DNA of 64,000 bases from Chitinophaga sancti (GTDB lineage: Bacteria > Bacteroidota > Bacteroidia > Chitinophagales > Chitinophagaceae). The DNA lies in the NCBI RefSeq assembly GCF_034424315.1, contig NZ_CP139972.1:1426001-1490000 (forward strand), given 5' to 3'. Under the pieces are notes generated by a model. It saw nothing but the letters and a program-made list of their open reading frames with translations, did no database searches and was not told where the DNA came from. Below are positions 43,077 through 53,064 of this stretch, one piece after another. The translations under genes and the position numbers were made by a program. Position 1 is the first letter of the stretch, and each line of letters begins with the position of its first letter.

Positions 43077-44603
43077 ATGACTAAGCATATATCTATCATA
43101 GCTGCGCTTGCTATTGGTTTCAGCAGCTGTACCAAAAAGTTCGACGATATTAACACCAATCCTGATAAGGCGACTTCCGCTTCTTCAGAATGGTTGGCCA
43201 CGAATATTCTTTCTTCGGTTACATCCAGTGATATTTCCTTTAATAACAATTTCCGTCAGCCCTATACTTTGGGGAAATATATTGGCTGGACGGAGAAGGT
43301 GAGTGATTACCAGTATAACAAAATGGTAAGGGTGGATTTTGGGAGATTACTGGTGCTGCGCGATGTGGCGCCGATGATTAAAAATGCCACGTCTGCAGAC
43401 CTGAAAAATACCTATGATGGTTTTGGACATTTCATCCGTGCATGGCAGTTTTTCCAGACCACGATGCAGGTAGGTGATATTCCTTATTCCGAGGCAATAC
43501 AGGGTTCTACAGGCGTTATCCAGGCGAAATATGATACCCAGAAAGAAGTGTTCCAGGGAATCTTAAGAGAACTGGACCAGGCAGATTCACTGCTGACAAA
43601 TGGGGTGAACTTCTCTGGTGATTTCATTTACAGTGGCAATGTAGATAAGTGGAGAAGACTGGCGAATAGTTTCCAGCTGTATGTACTGATCAATTTATCT
43701 AAGAAGACAGGTGATGCGGATCTGAATGTGATCAATAAATTTAAGACAGTGGCAGCGCGTCCGCTGATGAGGGATTTCAAAGATAACTTCGCGGTGACCT
43801 ATACAGCATCTGCGGGTTATGCTTACCCATGGAGTAATACCGCAGCACAGCTGAACTCATTCCTGGATTACCCGGTGCTTTCCAGTTACCTGCTGGACCC
43901 GATGAAGGCGAGTGGAGACAAACGTGTATTCTATATGGCAGAGCCTTCACCAGCACAGATTACAGCGGGTTTGAGTGCCGCAGATTACAATGCTTACCTG
44001 GGTATTGATCCGGCGGATGAATTGGGTAAAATCGTTACCAATAACAATGCGGGGAAAGCTTGCCGGGTGAATAAGCGTTACGAACAAATGTATAATGCGG
44101 AACCTGTTGGTTTGCTGAACTACTGGGATATCCAGTTTATACTGGCGGAAGCTACTGTTCGAGGATGGATTTCCGGTACTGATGCGCAGACTTATTATGC
44201 AAACGGGATCAAGGGGCATATGAATTTCATTGCTAACTATGCACCAGCTTCCTATGCACATGGTATGGCACTGGATGCGGCATATATCGATGCATTTCCT
44301 GCTACTGTAGCGCTGACAGGTACTACAGAGAACCAGATCAAACAGATCATTACGCAGAAATATATTGCGGGTTTCTTCCAGAATTCAGATTACAATGCGT
44401 GGTATGAGAACAGGCGTACAGGTTATCCTGTGTTTACCCTGAATACGAGTACGAATCTGAATACACCTGCATCTTCATTTCCTTTGAGGTGGATGTATCC
44501 ACAGAAGGAACTGGATTACAATGCGGCTAATATTACAAAGGCATTGGCAGATCAGTTTAATGGTGATGATAATCCAAGTAGTGCGATGTGGTTGTTGAAG
44601 TAA
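43077..44603 (+). CDS. SusD/RagB-family substrate-binding lipoprotein
   Basis: The surface lipoprotein lid of the SusC channel (508 aa). The lipobox Cys is in IGFSSCTKKFDDINTNPD. The helical TPR-like SusD fold appears in YDGFGHFIRAWQFFQTTMQV, GDIPYSEAIQG and WDIQFILAEATVRGWISG. It resembles the SusD-like_2 branch (PF12771). The last 14 codons and the stop fall in a 48-bp unit that is repeated once downstream. Together with the SusC gene it forms an uptake operon. Confidence 0.93.
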   Translation: MTKHISIIAALAIGFSSCTKKFDDINTNPDKATSASSEWLATNILSSVTSSDISFNNNFRQPYTLGKYIGWTEKVSDYQYNKMVRVDFGRLLVLRDVAPMIKNATSADLKNTYDGFGHFIRAWQFFQTTMQVGDIPYSEAIQGSTGVIQAKYDTQKEVFQGILRELDQADSLLTNGVNFSGDFIYSGNVDKWRRLANSFQLYVLINLSKKTGDADLNVINKFKTVAARPLMRDFKDNFAVTYTASAGYAYPWSNTAAQLNSFLDYPVLSSYLLDPMKASGDKRVFYMAEPSPAQITAGLSAADYNAYLGIDPADELGKIVTNNNAGKACRVNKRYEQMYNAEPVGLLNYWDIQFILAEATVRGWISGTDAQTYYANGIKGHMNFIANYAPASYAHGMALDAAYIDAFPATVALTGTTENQIKQIITQKYIAGFFQNSDYNAWYENRRTGYPVFTLNTSTNLNTPASSFPLRWMYPQKELDYNAANITKALADQFNGDDNPSSAMWLLK

Positions 44604-44657
44604 AGAGAAGGTGATGATAATCCAAGTAGTGTGATGTGGTTGTTGAAGTAAAGAGAA
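44562..44657 (+). repeat. 48-bp tandem duplication of the SusD gene 3' end
   Basis: 44562-44609 (starting GGTGATGATAATCCAAGTAG, including the stop TAA) recurs at 44610-44657 with a single C-to-T difference. The unit is a multiple of three and carries the stop, so the protein end is unchanged. Confidence 0.95.
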
Positions 44658-44690
44658 GGGCTGTATCTCTGGTAGATACAGCCCTCTTTC
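44658..44690. terminator. Terminator between susD and the converging giant gene
   Basis: GGGCTGTATCT and AGATACAGCCC form an 11-bp stem with a five-base loop, followed by TCTTTCTTTTT on the + strand. Confidence 0.85.
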
Positions 44691-44693
44691 TTT

Positions 44694-47600
44694 TTACCTG
44701 ATCAATATGACTGTTCCGGTCTGATTGACTAATTGTCCTTTATAATCCCGCCCCTGGGCTACCCAGGTATAGGTGCCAACATCACATCTCAGTCCCTCCC
44801 ATCCGGTTGCTGTATTCGTTGTTCTGAATACCCGGGTTCCCCACCTGTCATAGATATCAAAAAACTCAAGGCTGGCTAATCCACGAAGCCCGACATGCAA
44901 TACATCATTCACGCCATCATTATTGGGAGTGAAGGCATTTGCCACCACGAAATTCCTGCTACCTGATACGTTTACTACCAGGGTATCGGTGGTGATACAA
45001 CCTGATTCAAAGGCCATACTGATATAATAGCGCTGACTTTGTGTGAGTGTTGCCACTGGGTGATAGCTATCTGTAGCTGATAAGCCGGTGACAGGCAACC
45101 ATCCGTAGGTAGCGCCACTTATTTCCCTTGCAGTTAACAGAACCGGTACGCCGGCAGCGGTTGTTACATCTGCTAAGCGGGTATTGGGCGTTGCATTTAC
45201 GATGGCTATATCCTGGGAAACAGATACCGGGTATGCAGGGCATTCTGCAATAAGCGCGGTAAGTGTTACCGTGTAGGTTCCCCCCTGCTTAAAAGTGATA
45301 GCTGGAGACGTTTCGTTACTGGATTGCCCATCGCTGCTGGTCCAGGTATAGGTGGCATTTCCACTACCTGTATTGGTAAAGTTCACCGGGGTGCCGGCGC
45401 AATAGGTATCGTAAGTAAATGCGGGCACCGGCAATGTGGCTGTTGTAATTGTTACTGTATTTTCAGCAGGCGCGGTACAGCCACGGGCATCGGTTGCCGT
45501 AAGGGAATAGGTGCCGGTGGTGTTTACAGTGATGGCATCGCCACTTTGCCCGTTTGACCAGGTATAGGTGCTGGCACCGCTGGTCGTCAGGGTGAGGGTA
45601 CTGTTATCTCCACAAAGCACGGCGCCATTTGGTGTGGTAATGGAAACTACTGGTAATGCATAAATGGTGAGCGTACCGTTTATGTAGTTAAAGGTGTAAT
45701 TATCGGCTGTTGCGCCGGCGGCTGTCAGCGTGTAAATGCCGGCTGCAGCAGTTGGTGATGCATTGCTGCTGATAACAGGTGTGGTGTTTAATACAGCTGC
45801 ATCTTCCCCACTGATAAAACCATTATAGCTGAGGCTAAATGATGGATCTGCCGTATTATAACAACGGGCAGCATCATTGGCGGTGATGGTAACGAGGGCT
45901 TTTGATACAGACAGGGTACCATTTACATATGTTATAGCATAGTTGGCGGTTGTTAAGCCGGCTGGTATAATTGTATAGGTACCTGCATTGATAGCGCCCT
46001 GGGAGCTACCGCTGTAGGTGATATTACCGCTTAGGGCCGTTGCATTGTCATTGTTGACAAATCCTGTATAGGTAACACCGTTTCCACCTGTGTATGCATT
46101 CCCATTGTATGTTTTAACATCGTCCATGGCGGTAACGGTTAGTGTTGCTTTTGAGATGGACAGTGAGCCATTTACAAAGGTGATAGTATAGTTAGCTGCA
46201 TTTATGCCGGATGGAGTAAGGACGTAGGTGCCTACAGTTGTAGCTCCTTGCGATGTACCGTTGTAGGTGATGTTGCCGCTTAAAGCTGTAGCATTTTCAT
46301 TGTTGACAAATCCTGTATAGGTAACACCATTGCCACCTGTGTATGACAGGCCATCGTAGGTTTTGGCAGCATCCACGGCTGTGATAGTCAAGGGTGCTTT
46401 GGAAATAGTCAATGTACCGGCTACGAAGGTAATGTCATAGTTCAGTGAGGTTCTGCCTGAAGGAACGATGGTGTACGTACCTGTATTGACAGCGCCTTGT
46501 GAGGTACCTCCAAATAAGACGGGGCCTGTGAGCACAGAGGCATTATCTGCACCGGTAAAGCCCACATAGACCAGGCCTTTGCCACCGGTGTAGCCTATAC
46601 CATTATAGGTTTTGGTATCGTCGCTGGCAATGATGGTAAGGGGCGCCTTTGTGATGGTCAGGGTGCCATCACTATAAGTGATAGAGTAGTTGGCCGCGAT
46701 TAGACCGGAAGGGCTAATGGTGTAGGTACTGGCGTTCATGGCTCCCTGTGAGCTGCCGCCGTACACAACACTACCGGAAAGTACGCTGGCAGTTTCATTA
46801 TTGACAAAGCCTGTATAGGTTACGCCATTGCCACCTGCATATAAATTGGCATCGTAGACTTTGGCGTCATTATTAGCGGTGACAGTCAGGCTGGCTTTGG
46901 AGATGGACAATGTACCATCCACATAGCTGAGGCTATAGTTTTGTGACAGCAGACCGGAGGGCGTAATTGTATAGGAGCCGACATTTGTAGCGCCCTGGGA
47001 GGTACCGGTATATGCAAGGGTGCCCGTCAGGCTGGCGGCGGTTTCATTATTGACAAAGCCGGTATAGCTCACGCCATTGCCGCCGCTGTAGGAAGCTCCG
47101 TTATAGACTTTGCTGTCGTTATTGGCGCTTACTGTCAATGGTGCCTTTGTAATCGTTAAGGTACCATTGGTATAGGTAAGATTATAATTTACGGCACTTA
47201 AACCGGATGGGGTAATGGTATAGGTAGTTGCATTTACAGCGCCCTGTGAAGTGCCTGTATATGCAAGGGTACCAGCCAGGATGGCCTGGGTTTCGTTGTT
47301 GACAAAACCTGTATAGCTGATGCCATTCCCACCGGTGTAGGGAGTACCGTCATAGACTTTGTTATCATTATTAGCGATTACTGTCAATGGCGCCTTTGTA
47401 ATGGTAAGGGTAGCATTGGTATAGCTAAGATCGTAATTTGCTGCGCTTAAACCGGATGGGGTGATGATATAATTACCAGCGTTTACAGCACCCTGGGAGT
47501 TGCCGGAGTAGGCAAGTGTACCCGTAAGGGTAGCCGATGTTTCATTATTTACAAAACCAGTATAATTTACGCCATTTCCCCCGGTATAGGCAAGACCATT

Positions 47601-50249
47601 GTAGGTGGTAGTGGCATCTGCTGCGGTCACGGTTAAAGCGGCTTTGCTTATTGCCAGGTTACCGTTTGCATAAGTAATGGAATAGTTAGCAGCACTGAGA
47701 CCGGATGGTGTGATGACGTAATTACCTGCATTCACTGCTCCCTGAGAATTCCCGGTATAGATCAGGGTACCACTTAGCAGGGAGGCATCCTCGCTATTTA
47801 CAAAACCAGTATAATTAATACCATTGCCACCAGCATAGGACAGCCCATTGTAGGATTTAGTATCATCTTTCGCAGTCAGGGTCAAAGCGGCTTTGCCAAT
47901 TTCCAGGGCTCCATTTACATAAGTAATGGCATAGTTGGCGGCAGAGAGGCCAGAAGGGGTGATTGAGTATGTACCTGCATTTACGGCACCCTGGGAGGTA
48001 CCACTATATGCCACTACTCCACTTAGCACGCTAACATCCTCATTGTTTACAAAACCTGCATAGCTGATGCCCTTACCGCCGGTGTAAGAACCGCCGTCGT
48101 AAGTTTTAGAATCATCTGCTGCTGTTACAGTCAAAGCAGCTTTGCCAATTACTAACGCACCATCAATATAAGTAAGAGCATAGTTGGAAGCGCTGAGGCC
48201 TGATGGCGTAATGGTGTAAGTACCTGCGGCTGTTGCACCCTGTGCATTGCCTCCATAAGCAAGTGTACCGCTTAGCAGGGTGGCATTTTCGCTATTAACG
48301 AAACCACTGTAGTTTACGCCATTACCTCCGGTATAAGCTAAGCCATTGTAGGTTTTAGCATCATCAACAGCGGTGACAGAGAGTGGAGCCTTTGTAATCG
48401 TGAGTGTACCGGCAGTGAAAAAGATGTTATAGTTAGTGGAGGTGTATCCACCTAAATTTATATCATAACTGCCAACATTAGTTGCACCCTGGGATGATCC
48501 GGAATAATTAGCAATGCCATCCAGGTTGGCGATGCCATCTGTATAGGCGAACCCGGTTGCTGATTCTATACTACCTCCATGGAAATACGTACCATCATAG
48601 GTTTTACTGATATTGGCTACCTTTAGGACCAGGTTTGCTTTTACAATTCTTACAGTAAAAGTAATGTCAGGTGCAGGATAATAATCTCCATTACCGGCCT
48701 GTGAAGCGGTGATGGTCACTGTGCCTGTTTTTTTGATACTGATTTTACCTCCAACGATGGCTGCAATACTATTATCGGAGGATGAGTAACTTACCTGCAG
48801 CCCTGAACTGGCGGTAGCACCCGGATCAAAATCTGCATCACCGTATGTTTTAACAAAATCGAGAGCGGTAATCGTCTGTGAGAATTTCCCCTGGTATTCA
48901 TTTGCACCGATATCGATGGTACCGCCATCGTTGTAACTATATACACGGGCATCGTTCTTAATATCGGTAGTGGAAGCGCTTAGGCCGGCGTAATAGCTAT
49001 TATTTCCGGCATTGATCAGGGGGCTGGTGTTAATGAGTTGGTAATCTCCGAAATCGGCAGGTGCATCGGAAAGAACATCTGCAGTAGTAAAACCAGGGTT
49101 TGTAGCGCCGTCCAGGACTTTGTTGGCAGGATTTGCGGCCACGCCCTGGATCAATGAGTTGTTGGCGGTGTATGTACCTGTGATCCCGGTTTGGTTACCG
49201 TAGATCACGCTATTATTAATAGAACTGGAAGTGTAACCAAAAAGAACCGCAGCATTTGTGTTGTTCGAGGCAACCGTTGTATTTATTAAGGAGAGTTTTT
49301 CGCCGTAGAGGCAATAACCGGAGCCTTTGTTGCCGGTCACTTCACATCCTTTAAAAGTGATGGTACCGGAACTGCCGTTCAGGGCACTCCCAATGGACGA
49401 GGCAGTATTCCCTTTTATGCGTACCGATTCAAAAGTAACACTTGAAGAAATGTTATAGATCGCAGCCCCAACGGAGGCGTTATTAAATTTAATTGCTAAG
49501 TTCTTCAGGACCGTAGGACTGGAGTTGTAGTTAGCGATCCCGCCTCCGGCGCCGTTACTGGTATTGTAGGTAATACTGGAATTAACAAGCTGGTATTGTT
49601 TATTGGTGGAGGTATTAAAAATCGCAGCAATGCCCGCGCCATAGCTAGCGGAGGAATTTCTTGTAACGACCAGGTTAGACAATACAGGTCCGCAGCTACC
49701 CACCATGTAGATGCCGCCGCCGTAGGTATTCCAGACCCACACATTATCTACCGTCATGTAATCCGGTCCTGTGGCCATTCCCCTGGTGATGGTCAGGCCA
49801 TCCAGGGTAGGCTTGCCGATATCATCCACACCGAGGACGACGTGATAGGCGTAGTTACCATCTCCGATTTCACCGGTAAGGATGGTGGTATTGGCGGTGA
49901 TGGAGAGGTTCCGGTCAGCAAGTGTGGTTTCTGTGCCGGCAAAACCGCCATAGATACTTACGTCAGGTACTAACTTAAAGGTGTAGTTATGGGAATCGGT
50001 ACTGGACCAGTCAGGCGAATAGGCTGGCGCATAGGTTCCCCCTGCCACCCAGATTTCTTTGACTGTGCCTCTTAAACTATTGGCATATAACAAAGCTGTC
50101 GATAGTTCACCCAGGGCGTTCGACCAACTGTCGCCAGTTCCCGACGAACCCTTTTTAACATAAAACCGCCCGTTGGCATCAGGGGTTTGGGCAAAAATAG
50201 TTAAAACACTGAAAATGACAGATGTAAGTAGGAGAAGAGCTCTCTTCAT
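44694..50249 (-). CDS. Giant secreted MBG-repeat protein with type IX (type B) sorting domain
   Basis: A 1851-aa cell-surface or secreted protein. It starts with a signal peptide (ALLLLTSVIFSVLTIFAQTP) and a right-handed beta-helix region (about 25-450; GGIYMVGSCGP, GGIANYNSSPT). About 12 consecutive MBG-type Ig-like repeats of roughly 81 aa follow (about 535-1530), each with a core like TYNGLAYTGGNGVNYTGFVN. Two PKD/Ig-like domains come next, then a final gliding-motility-type CTD (VANAFTPNNDGVNDVLHVGL, FFDIYDRWGTRVFR) that marks cargo of the type IX secretion system. Probably an adhesin. The MBG repeats are also similar at DNA level, so copy number may vary between strains. No T9SS machinery is in the window. 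Confidence 0.92.
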   Translation of the reverse strand: MKRALLLLTSVIFSVLTIFAQTPDANGRFYVKKGSSGTGDSWSNALGELSTALLYANSLRGTVKEIWVAGGTYAPAYSPDWSSTDSHNYTFKLVPDVSIYGGFAGTETTLADRNLSITANTTILTGEIGDGNYAYHVVLGVDDIGKPTLDGLTITRGMATGPDYMTVDNVWVWNTYGGGIYMVGSCGPVLSNLVVTRNSSASYGAGIAAIFNTSTNKQYQLVNSSITYNTSNGAGGGIANYNSSPTVLKNLAIKFNNASVGAAIYNISSSVTFESVRIKGNTASSIGSALNGSSGTITFKGCEVTGNKGSGYCLYGEKLSLINTTVASNNTNAAVLFGYTSSSINNSVIYGNQTGITGTYTANNSLIQGVAANPANKVLDGATNPGFTTADVLSDAPADFGDYQLINTSPLINAGNNSYYAGLSASTTDIKNDARVYSYNDGGTIDIGANEYQGKFSQTITALDFVKTYGDADFDPGATASSGLQVSYSSSDNSIAAIVGGKISIKKTGTVTITASQAGNGDYYPAPDITFTVRIVKANLVLKVANISKTYDGTYFHGGSIESATGFAYTDGIANLDGIANYSGSSQGATNVGSYDINLGGYTSTNYNIFFTAGTLTITKAPLSVTAVDDAKTYNGLAYTGGNGVNYSGFVNSENATLLSGTLAYGGNAQGATAAGTYTITPSGLSASNYALTYIDGALVIGKAALTVTAADDSKTYDGGSYTGGKGISYAGFVNNEDVSVLSGVVAYSGTSQGAVNAGTYSITPSGLSAANYAITYVNGALEIGKAALTLTAKDDTKSYNGLSYAGGNGINYTGFVNSEDASLLSGTLIYTGNSQGAVNAGNYVITPSGLSAANYSITYANGNLAISKAALTVTAADATTTYNGLAYTGGNGVNYTGFVNNETSATLTGTLAYSGNSQGAVNAGNYIITPSGLSAANYDLSYTNATLTITKAPLTVIANNDNKVYDGTPYTGGNGISYTGFVNNETQAILAGTLAYTGTSQGAVNATTYTITPSGLSAVNYNLTYTNGTLTITKAPLTVSANNDSKVYNGASYSGGNGVSYTGFVNNETAASLTGTLAYTGTSQGATNVGSYTITPSGLLSQNYSLSYVDGTLSISKASLTVTANNDAKVYDANLYAGGNGVTYTGFVNNETASVLSGSVVYGGSSQGAMNASTYTISPSGLIAANYSITYSDGTLTITKAPLTIIASDDTKTYNGIGYTGGKGLVYVGFTGADNASVLTGPVLFGGTSQGAVNTGTYTIVPSGRTSLNYDITFVAGTLTISKAPLTITAVDAAKTYDGLSYTGGNGVTYTGFVNNENATALSGNITYNGTSQGATTVGTYVLTPSGINAANYTITFVNGSLSISKATLTVTAMDDVKTYNGNAYTGGNGVTYTGFVNNDNATALSGNITYSGSSQGAINAGTYTIIPAGLTTANYAITYVNGTLSVSKALVTITANDAARCYNTADPSFSLSYNGFISGEDAAVLNTTPVISSNASPTAAAGIYTLTAAGATADNYTFNYINGTLTIYALPVVSITTPNGAVLCGDNSTLTLTTSGASTYTWSNGQSGDAITVNTTGTYSLTATDARGCTAPAENTVTITTATLPVPAFTYDTYCAGTPVNFTNTGSGNATYTWTSSDGQSSNETSPAITFKQGGTYTVTLTALIAECPAYPVSVSQDIAIVNATPNTRLADVTTAAGVPVLLTAREISGATYGWLPVTGLSATDSYHPVATLTQSQRYYISMAFESGCITTDTLVVNVSGSRNFVVANAFTPNNDGVNDVLHVGLRGLASLEFFDIYDRWGTRVFRTTNTATGWEGLRCDVGTYTWVAQGRDYKGQLVNQTGTVILIR

Positions 50250-50315
50250 GTAGTTAAAATATTACGAAACTGTGGTCCCTATGGTATTCAAATTCAACAG
50301 GCTCAGACAAGTTTG

Positions 50316-50342
50316 CAAAGCTAACTATATTAATAAGCTCTT
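50316..50342 (-). promoter_or_regulatory. Promoter of the giant MBG gene
   Basis: On the minus strand TAGCTTTG (50316-50323) matches TAnnTTTG, with TTG about 19 bp upstream. The leader to the ATG at 50249 is about 60 nt. Confidence 0.6.
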
Positions 50343-50369
50343 CAATAACACGATTATGTTACATGTATT

Positions 50370-51149
50370 TTATTTGTTATGTGCTATAAATAATGGCCAT
50401 TGTTGTTCTTTTACCAGTACATCTGCCATACTAGGTCTGAAAAGCATGGATAGGGCATTGCGCTGGTAGGCGCCTAAAATGACCAGGCTTTCAGCTGCCT
50501 GTTCTTTCAGGTAATGGGCTATTTCCACTTCGGGTTGCCCTTTTAGCGGTACGAAATGTGCCTGGGGGGCATGCATATCTATCAGTTCTTTTACCATTCC
50601 TTCGTAGGGCAATTCCTGGGTATGGTTTGGTGTCTGAACGGTCACTACGTTCAGCGGCAGTGCATTGAACACTGGCAGGATATAAGAAAACATTTTGAAA
50701 GCGAAGATCGAAACAGGGGAACCGTCGTACAACCAGCAGATCTTCCGTACATCGGTAAAATGTCTGGGTAACAATAATACCGGGCATTTTGCATTTGCCA
50801 GGATATCTTTAACAAAGGGAGTAGGTGATTCTTCAGTGAAAGGGTTCATTGTTTCGCTGGCATCAATCAGGAGCATATCGGCATACCTGCTTTCTTTCAG
50901 GACACTCTGGGTAACAGCATCGCTGCCGCGGCGGATGTTGTAATGAATGCCTGCGTGCTGACAGGCATGTTCAAATTGCATAGATCCATCTATTGTTCTG
51001 CGTCCTCCCCCACCGGCATAGGCGAATTCCATCTTTTCAGAAAACACGCCTGTAATGGTCGCATTATGTTGCAACCCCATTCTGATTGCATATTGGAGGG
51101 TACTATCACTAAATTTGGACCCGTCGAAAACAGCCACTATCTTTTTCAT
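50370..51149 (-). CDS. Universal stress protein (tandem UspA-type)
   Basis: A 259-aa cytoplasmic protein with two UspA-like halves. The first starts MKKIVAVFDGSKFSDSTLQY. The second begins around ICWLYDGSPVSIFAFKMFSY and ends SLVILGAYQRNALSMLFRPS, where a glycine/serine nucleotide loop would be; the classical GxxGxxxS(T) ATP motif is degenerate. It lies 23 bp after a second Usp gene and downstream of a receiver-CRP regulator, all on the minus strand, suggesting one stress operon. Confidence 0.85.
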   Translation of the reverse strand: MKKIVAVFDGSKFSDSTLQYAIRMGLQHNATITGVFSEKMEFAYAGGGGRRTIDGSMQFEHACQHAGIHYNIRRGSDAVTQSVLKESRYADMLLIDASETMNPFTEESPTPFVKDILANAKCPVLLLPRHFTDVRKICWLYDGSPVSIFAFKMFSYILPVFNALPLNVVTVQTPNHTQELPYEGMVKELIDMHAPQAHFVPLKGQPEVEIAHYLKEQAAESLVILGAYQRNALSMLFRPSMADVLVKEQQWPLFIAHNK

Positions 51150-51172
51150 AACCTTGGAATTTAAATAACGCT

Positions 51173-51982
51173 TTATTTATGCGCAATAAATACAGGATAC
51201 CTGTATTCTGACATATAACTGGTGCAAAAACTTCTCTTAAATAAGTTAGACAAACCCGAACGCCCGAAGGCTCCTGTAACCAGCATGGGTTTGGAGATCT
51301 CTTGCAGGAAAACACTCATCTCCTGTTGTTCCAGTTGCAAAAAAGTGAGATCCCTGAAATGCCGGCAGGCCAGCTCTTTCATGTAATCTTCGTCCGGCAT
51401 TTCCGGCTGGTGTTTTGGCGTAGCATACACCAGTGTGGTACTGCAATCACAAAGATCGCTGAAGAGGTAGGAAAACATTTTGATGGCGAATACCGATGAG
51501 CGGGTGCCATCATACGCAAGTATGACATTTTCCGGATAGTCGAATTTTTCCGGCGCCACGATGACGGGACATTCTGTATCATGCAGGATGTCGCGCAGGT
51601 ATTCGCTGGGAACTTCCAGTCGCAGGTTCTCGTAAAACTTCTGGCTACCCAGGATCATGAGATCTGCGAACCTGCTTTCTTTCTGTAATTTCGAAATGGC
51701 ATACGGCGAATGATCTTTGTGTATGCGGAATTCAATATTATTCCTGACACACTCATCTTCGAACCGTTGAATATTTTCATCTACTTTGTCTTCATCAATT
51801 TCAATCTGCAATGGAACATAGAGACCTCCGCCTCCGAATACATACCCTAAACCTGAAAAATCGAGTTCAGGTAAGAAGGCGCCAACCAATAGGATCTTTT
51901 CACTTTCATTCAATCTTTTAGCCAATCCAAATGCTCCATTAGAATAATGTGTGCCATCAAAGGCAACGATTACTTTTCTCAT
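51173..51982 (-). CDS. Universal stress protein (tandem UspA-type)
   Basis: A 269-aa paralogue of the next gene. The first half starts MRKVIVAFDGTHYSNGAFGL. The second has VILAYDGTRSSVFAIKMFSY and ends with MLVTGAFGRSGLSNLFKRSF, a better match to the GxxGRSGL nucleotide-binding loop than in its neighbour. The pair probably arose by duplication. It follows the receiver-CRP regulator by 83 bp. Confidence 0.88.
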   Translation of the reverse strand: MRKVIVAFDGTHYSNGAFGLAKRLNESEKILLVGAFLPELDFSGLGYVFGGGGLYVPLQIEIDEDKVDENIQRFEDECVRNNIEFRIHKDHSPYAISKLQKESRFADLMILGSQKFYENLRLEVPSEYLRDILHDTECPVIVAPEKFDYPENVILAYDGTRSSVFAIKMFSYLFSDLCDCSTTLVYATPKHQPEMPDEDYMKELACRHFRDLTFLQLEQQEMSVFLQEISKPMLVTGAFGRSGLSNLFKRSFCTSYMSEYRYPVFIAHK

Positions 51983-52065
51983 GGCTCTGAATTAAGAAAT
52001 GAACAAATTGGGGAACGCCTTCAATTTCAATAAAACAAGCGGCAAAAATTATGACCGCCATCAAC

Positions 52066-53064
52066 TTAGTAAATGACTCTGCTTAGTTTGTCTACGTCCA
52101 GAATAAAAATGACTCCTTTCTTGATATCAATCAGTTGTTCGTCTCTGAAATCTGACAAGGTGCGGGCAAATGACTCTTTGGCCACGCCTGCCAGTGCGGC
52201 AAGATTACTTCTGCTGATGCGAATGCCTTCGTTATTATATTTTTTATTCACTGCCAGTAGCGTGTCAGCGGTCTTTTTTCTTAGTGAATCATACGCTACT
52301 TTCAATAATTGTCCTTCCTTATCGTCTACGTTCTGTGCAAGAATTTTAATAAGCTGACTCTGGGCATAATTGTTTTCGGCCACTACGCGGTCGAAGTCTG
52401 CATTAGGAATCACGGCTAGTTCTACGTCATCAACTGCTTCCGCACTTTCGTGGTAACATGTTTTGTTGATGAGGGCAACGTGTCCGAGAAAGCCTTCATT
52501 ATATAATGCGGTGATCAGTTCGCGGCCATCTTCGCAAACTTTAAATGTCTTGACCTTGCCTTTCAGGATATAGAACAGGCAAGAAGGATGATTACCCTCC
52601 TGGTAAATGAGTTGTTTGTTTTTGTAATAACGGATATTCCGGTTCTTGATGAGATCCATCAATGGATCGTCCAGCAAGAGATTACCCTTTTTCACAGCAG
52701 ATTTTTTGAGTCTGCATTCTATCGAGTTTAACAGTTCCGAAGATTCAAAGGGCTTGGTGATATAGTCATCTGCACCAAGGTCCATGCCTCTCCGAACCTC
52801 CGCACGGTCGGATCGCGAGGTCAGAAAGATGAACGGGATACTACTGGTCTCCTTATTATTATTAAGTACCTGGAGGACGACAAAGCCATCTAAGATGGGG
52901 AGTGTCAGGTCGCAAATAATAAGGTCAGGATGTTTTTCTTCAGCAAGCAATATCCCCTCTTTACCGTCAACTGCCTCTAGTACCGTGTAATTTGCCAGCC
53001 CAAGTATTTCAACAATCTCCTCCCGAACAGCAGTGTTATCTTCGATAACAAGAATAGTAGACAT
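52066..53064 (-). CDS. Receiver-CRP/FNR fusion transcriptional regulator
   Basis: A 332-aa regulator in three parts. The CheY-like receiver (1-120) starts MSTILVIEDNTAVREEIVEI, with the phospho-Asp in LIICDLTLPILDG and Lys in DDYITKPFESSEL. A cyclic-nucleotide-binding-like domain (about 135-250; YQEGNHPSCLFYILKGKVKT) and a CRP-type HTH (RISRSNLAALAGVAKESFAR) follow. FNR-type cysteines are absent. The fusion would let a kinase control a CRP-like output. It heads a minus-strand run with two Usp genes, its likely targets. The start at 53064 fits the receiver fold. Confidence 0.92.
   Translation of the reverse strand: MSTILVIEDNTAVREEIVEILGLANYTVLEAVDGKEGILLAEEKHPDLIICDLTLPILDGFVVLQVLNNNKETSSIPFIFLTSRSDRAEVRRGMDLGADDYITKPFESSELLNSIECRLKKSAVKKGNLLLDDPLMDLIKNRNIRYYKNKQLIYQEGNHPSCLFYILKGKVKTFKVCEDGRELITALYNEGFLGHVALINKTCYHESAEAVDDVELAVIPNADFDRVVAENNYAQSQLIKILAQNVDDKEGQLLKVAYDSLRKKTADTLLAVNKKYNNEGIRISRSNLAALAGVAKESFARTLSDFRDEQLIDIKKGVIFILDVDKLSRVIY

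Noticed and set aside
45665..48645. CRISPR or other noncoding repeat
   Set aside because: The periodicity is in frame within one long open frame and encodes MBG domains.
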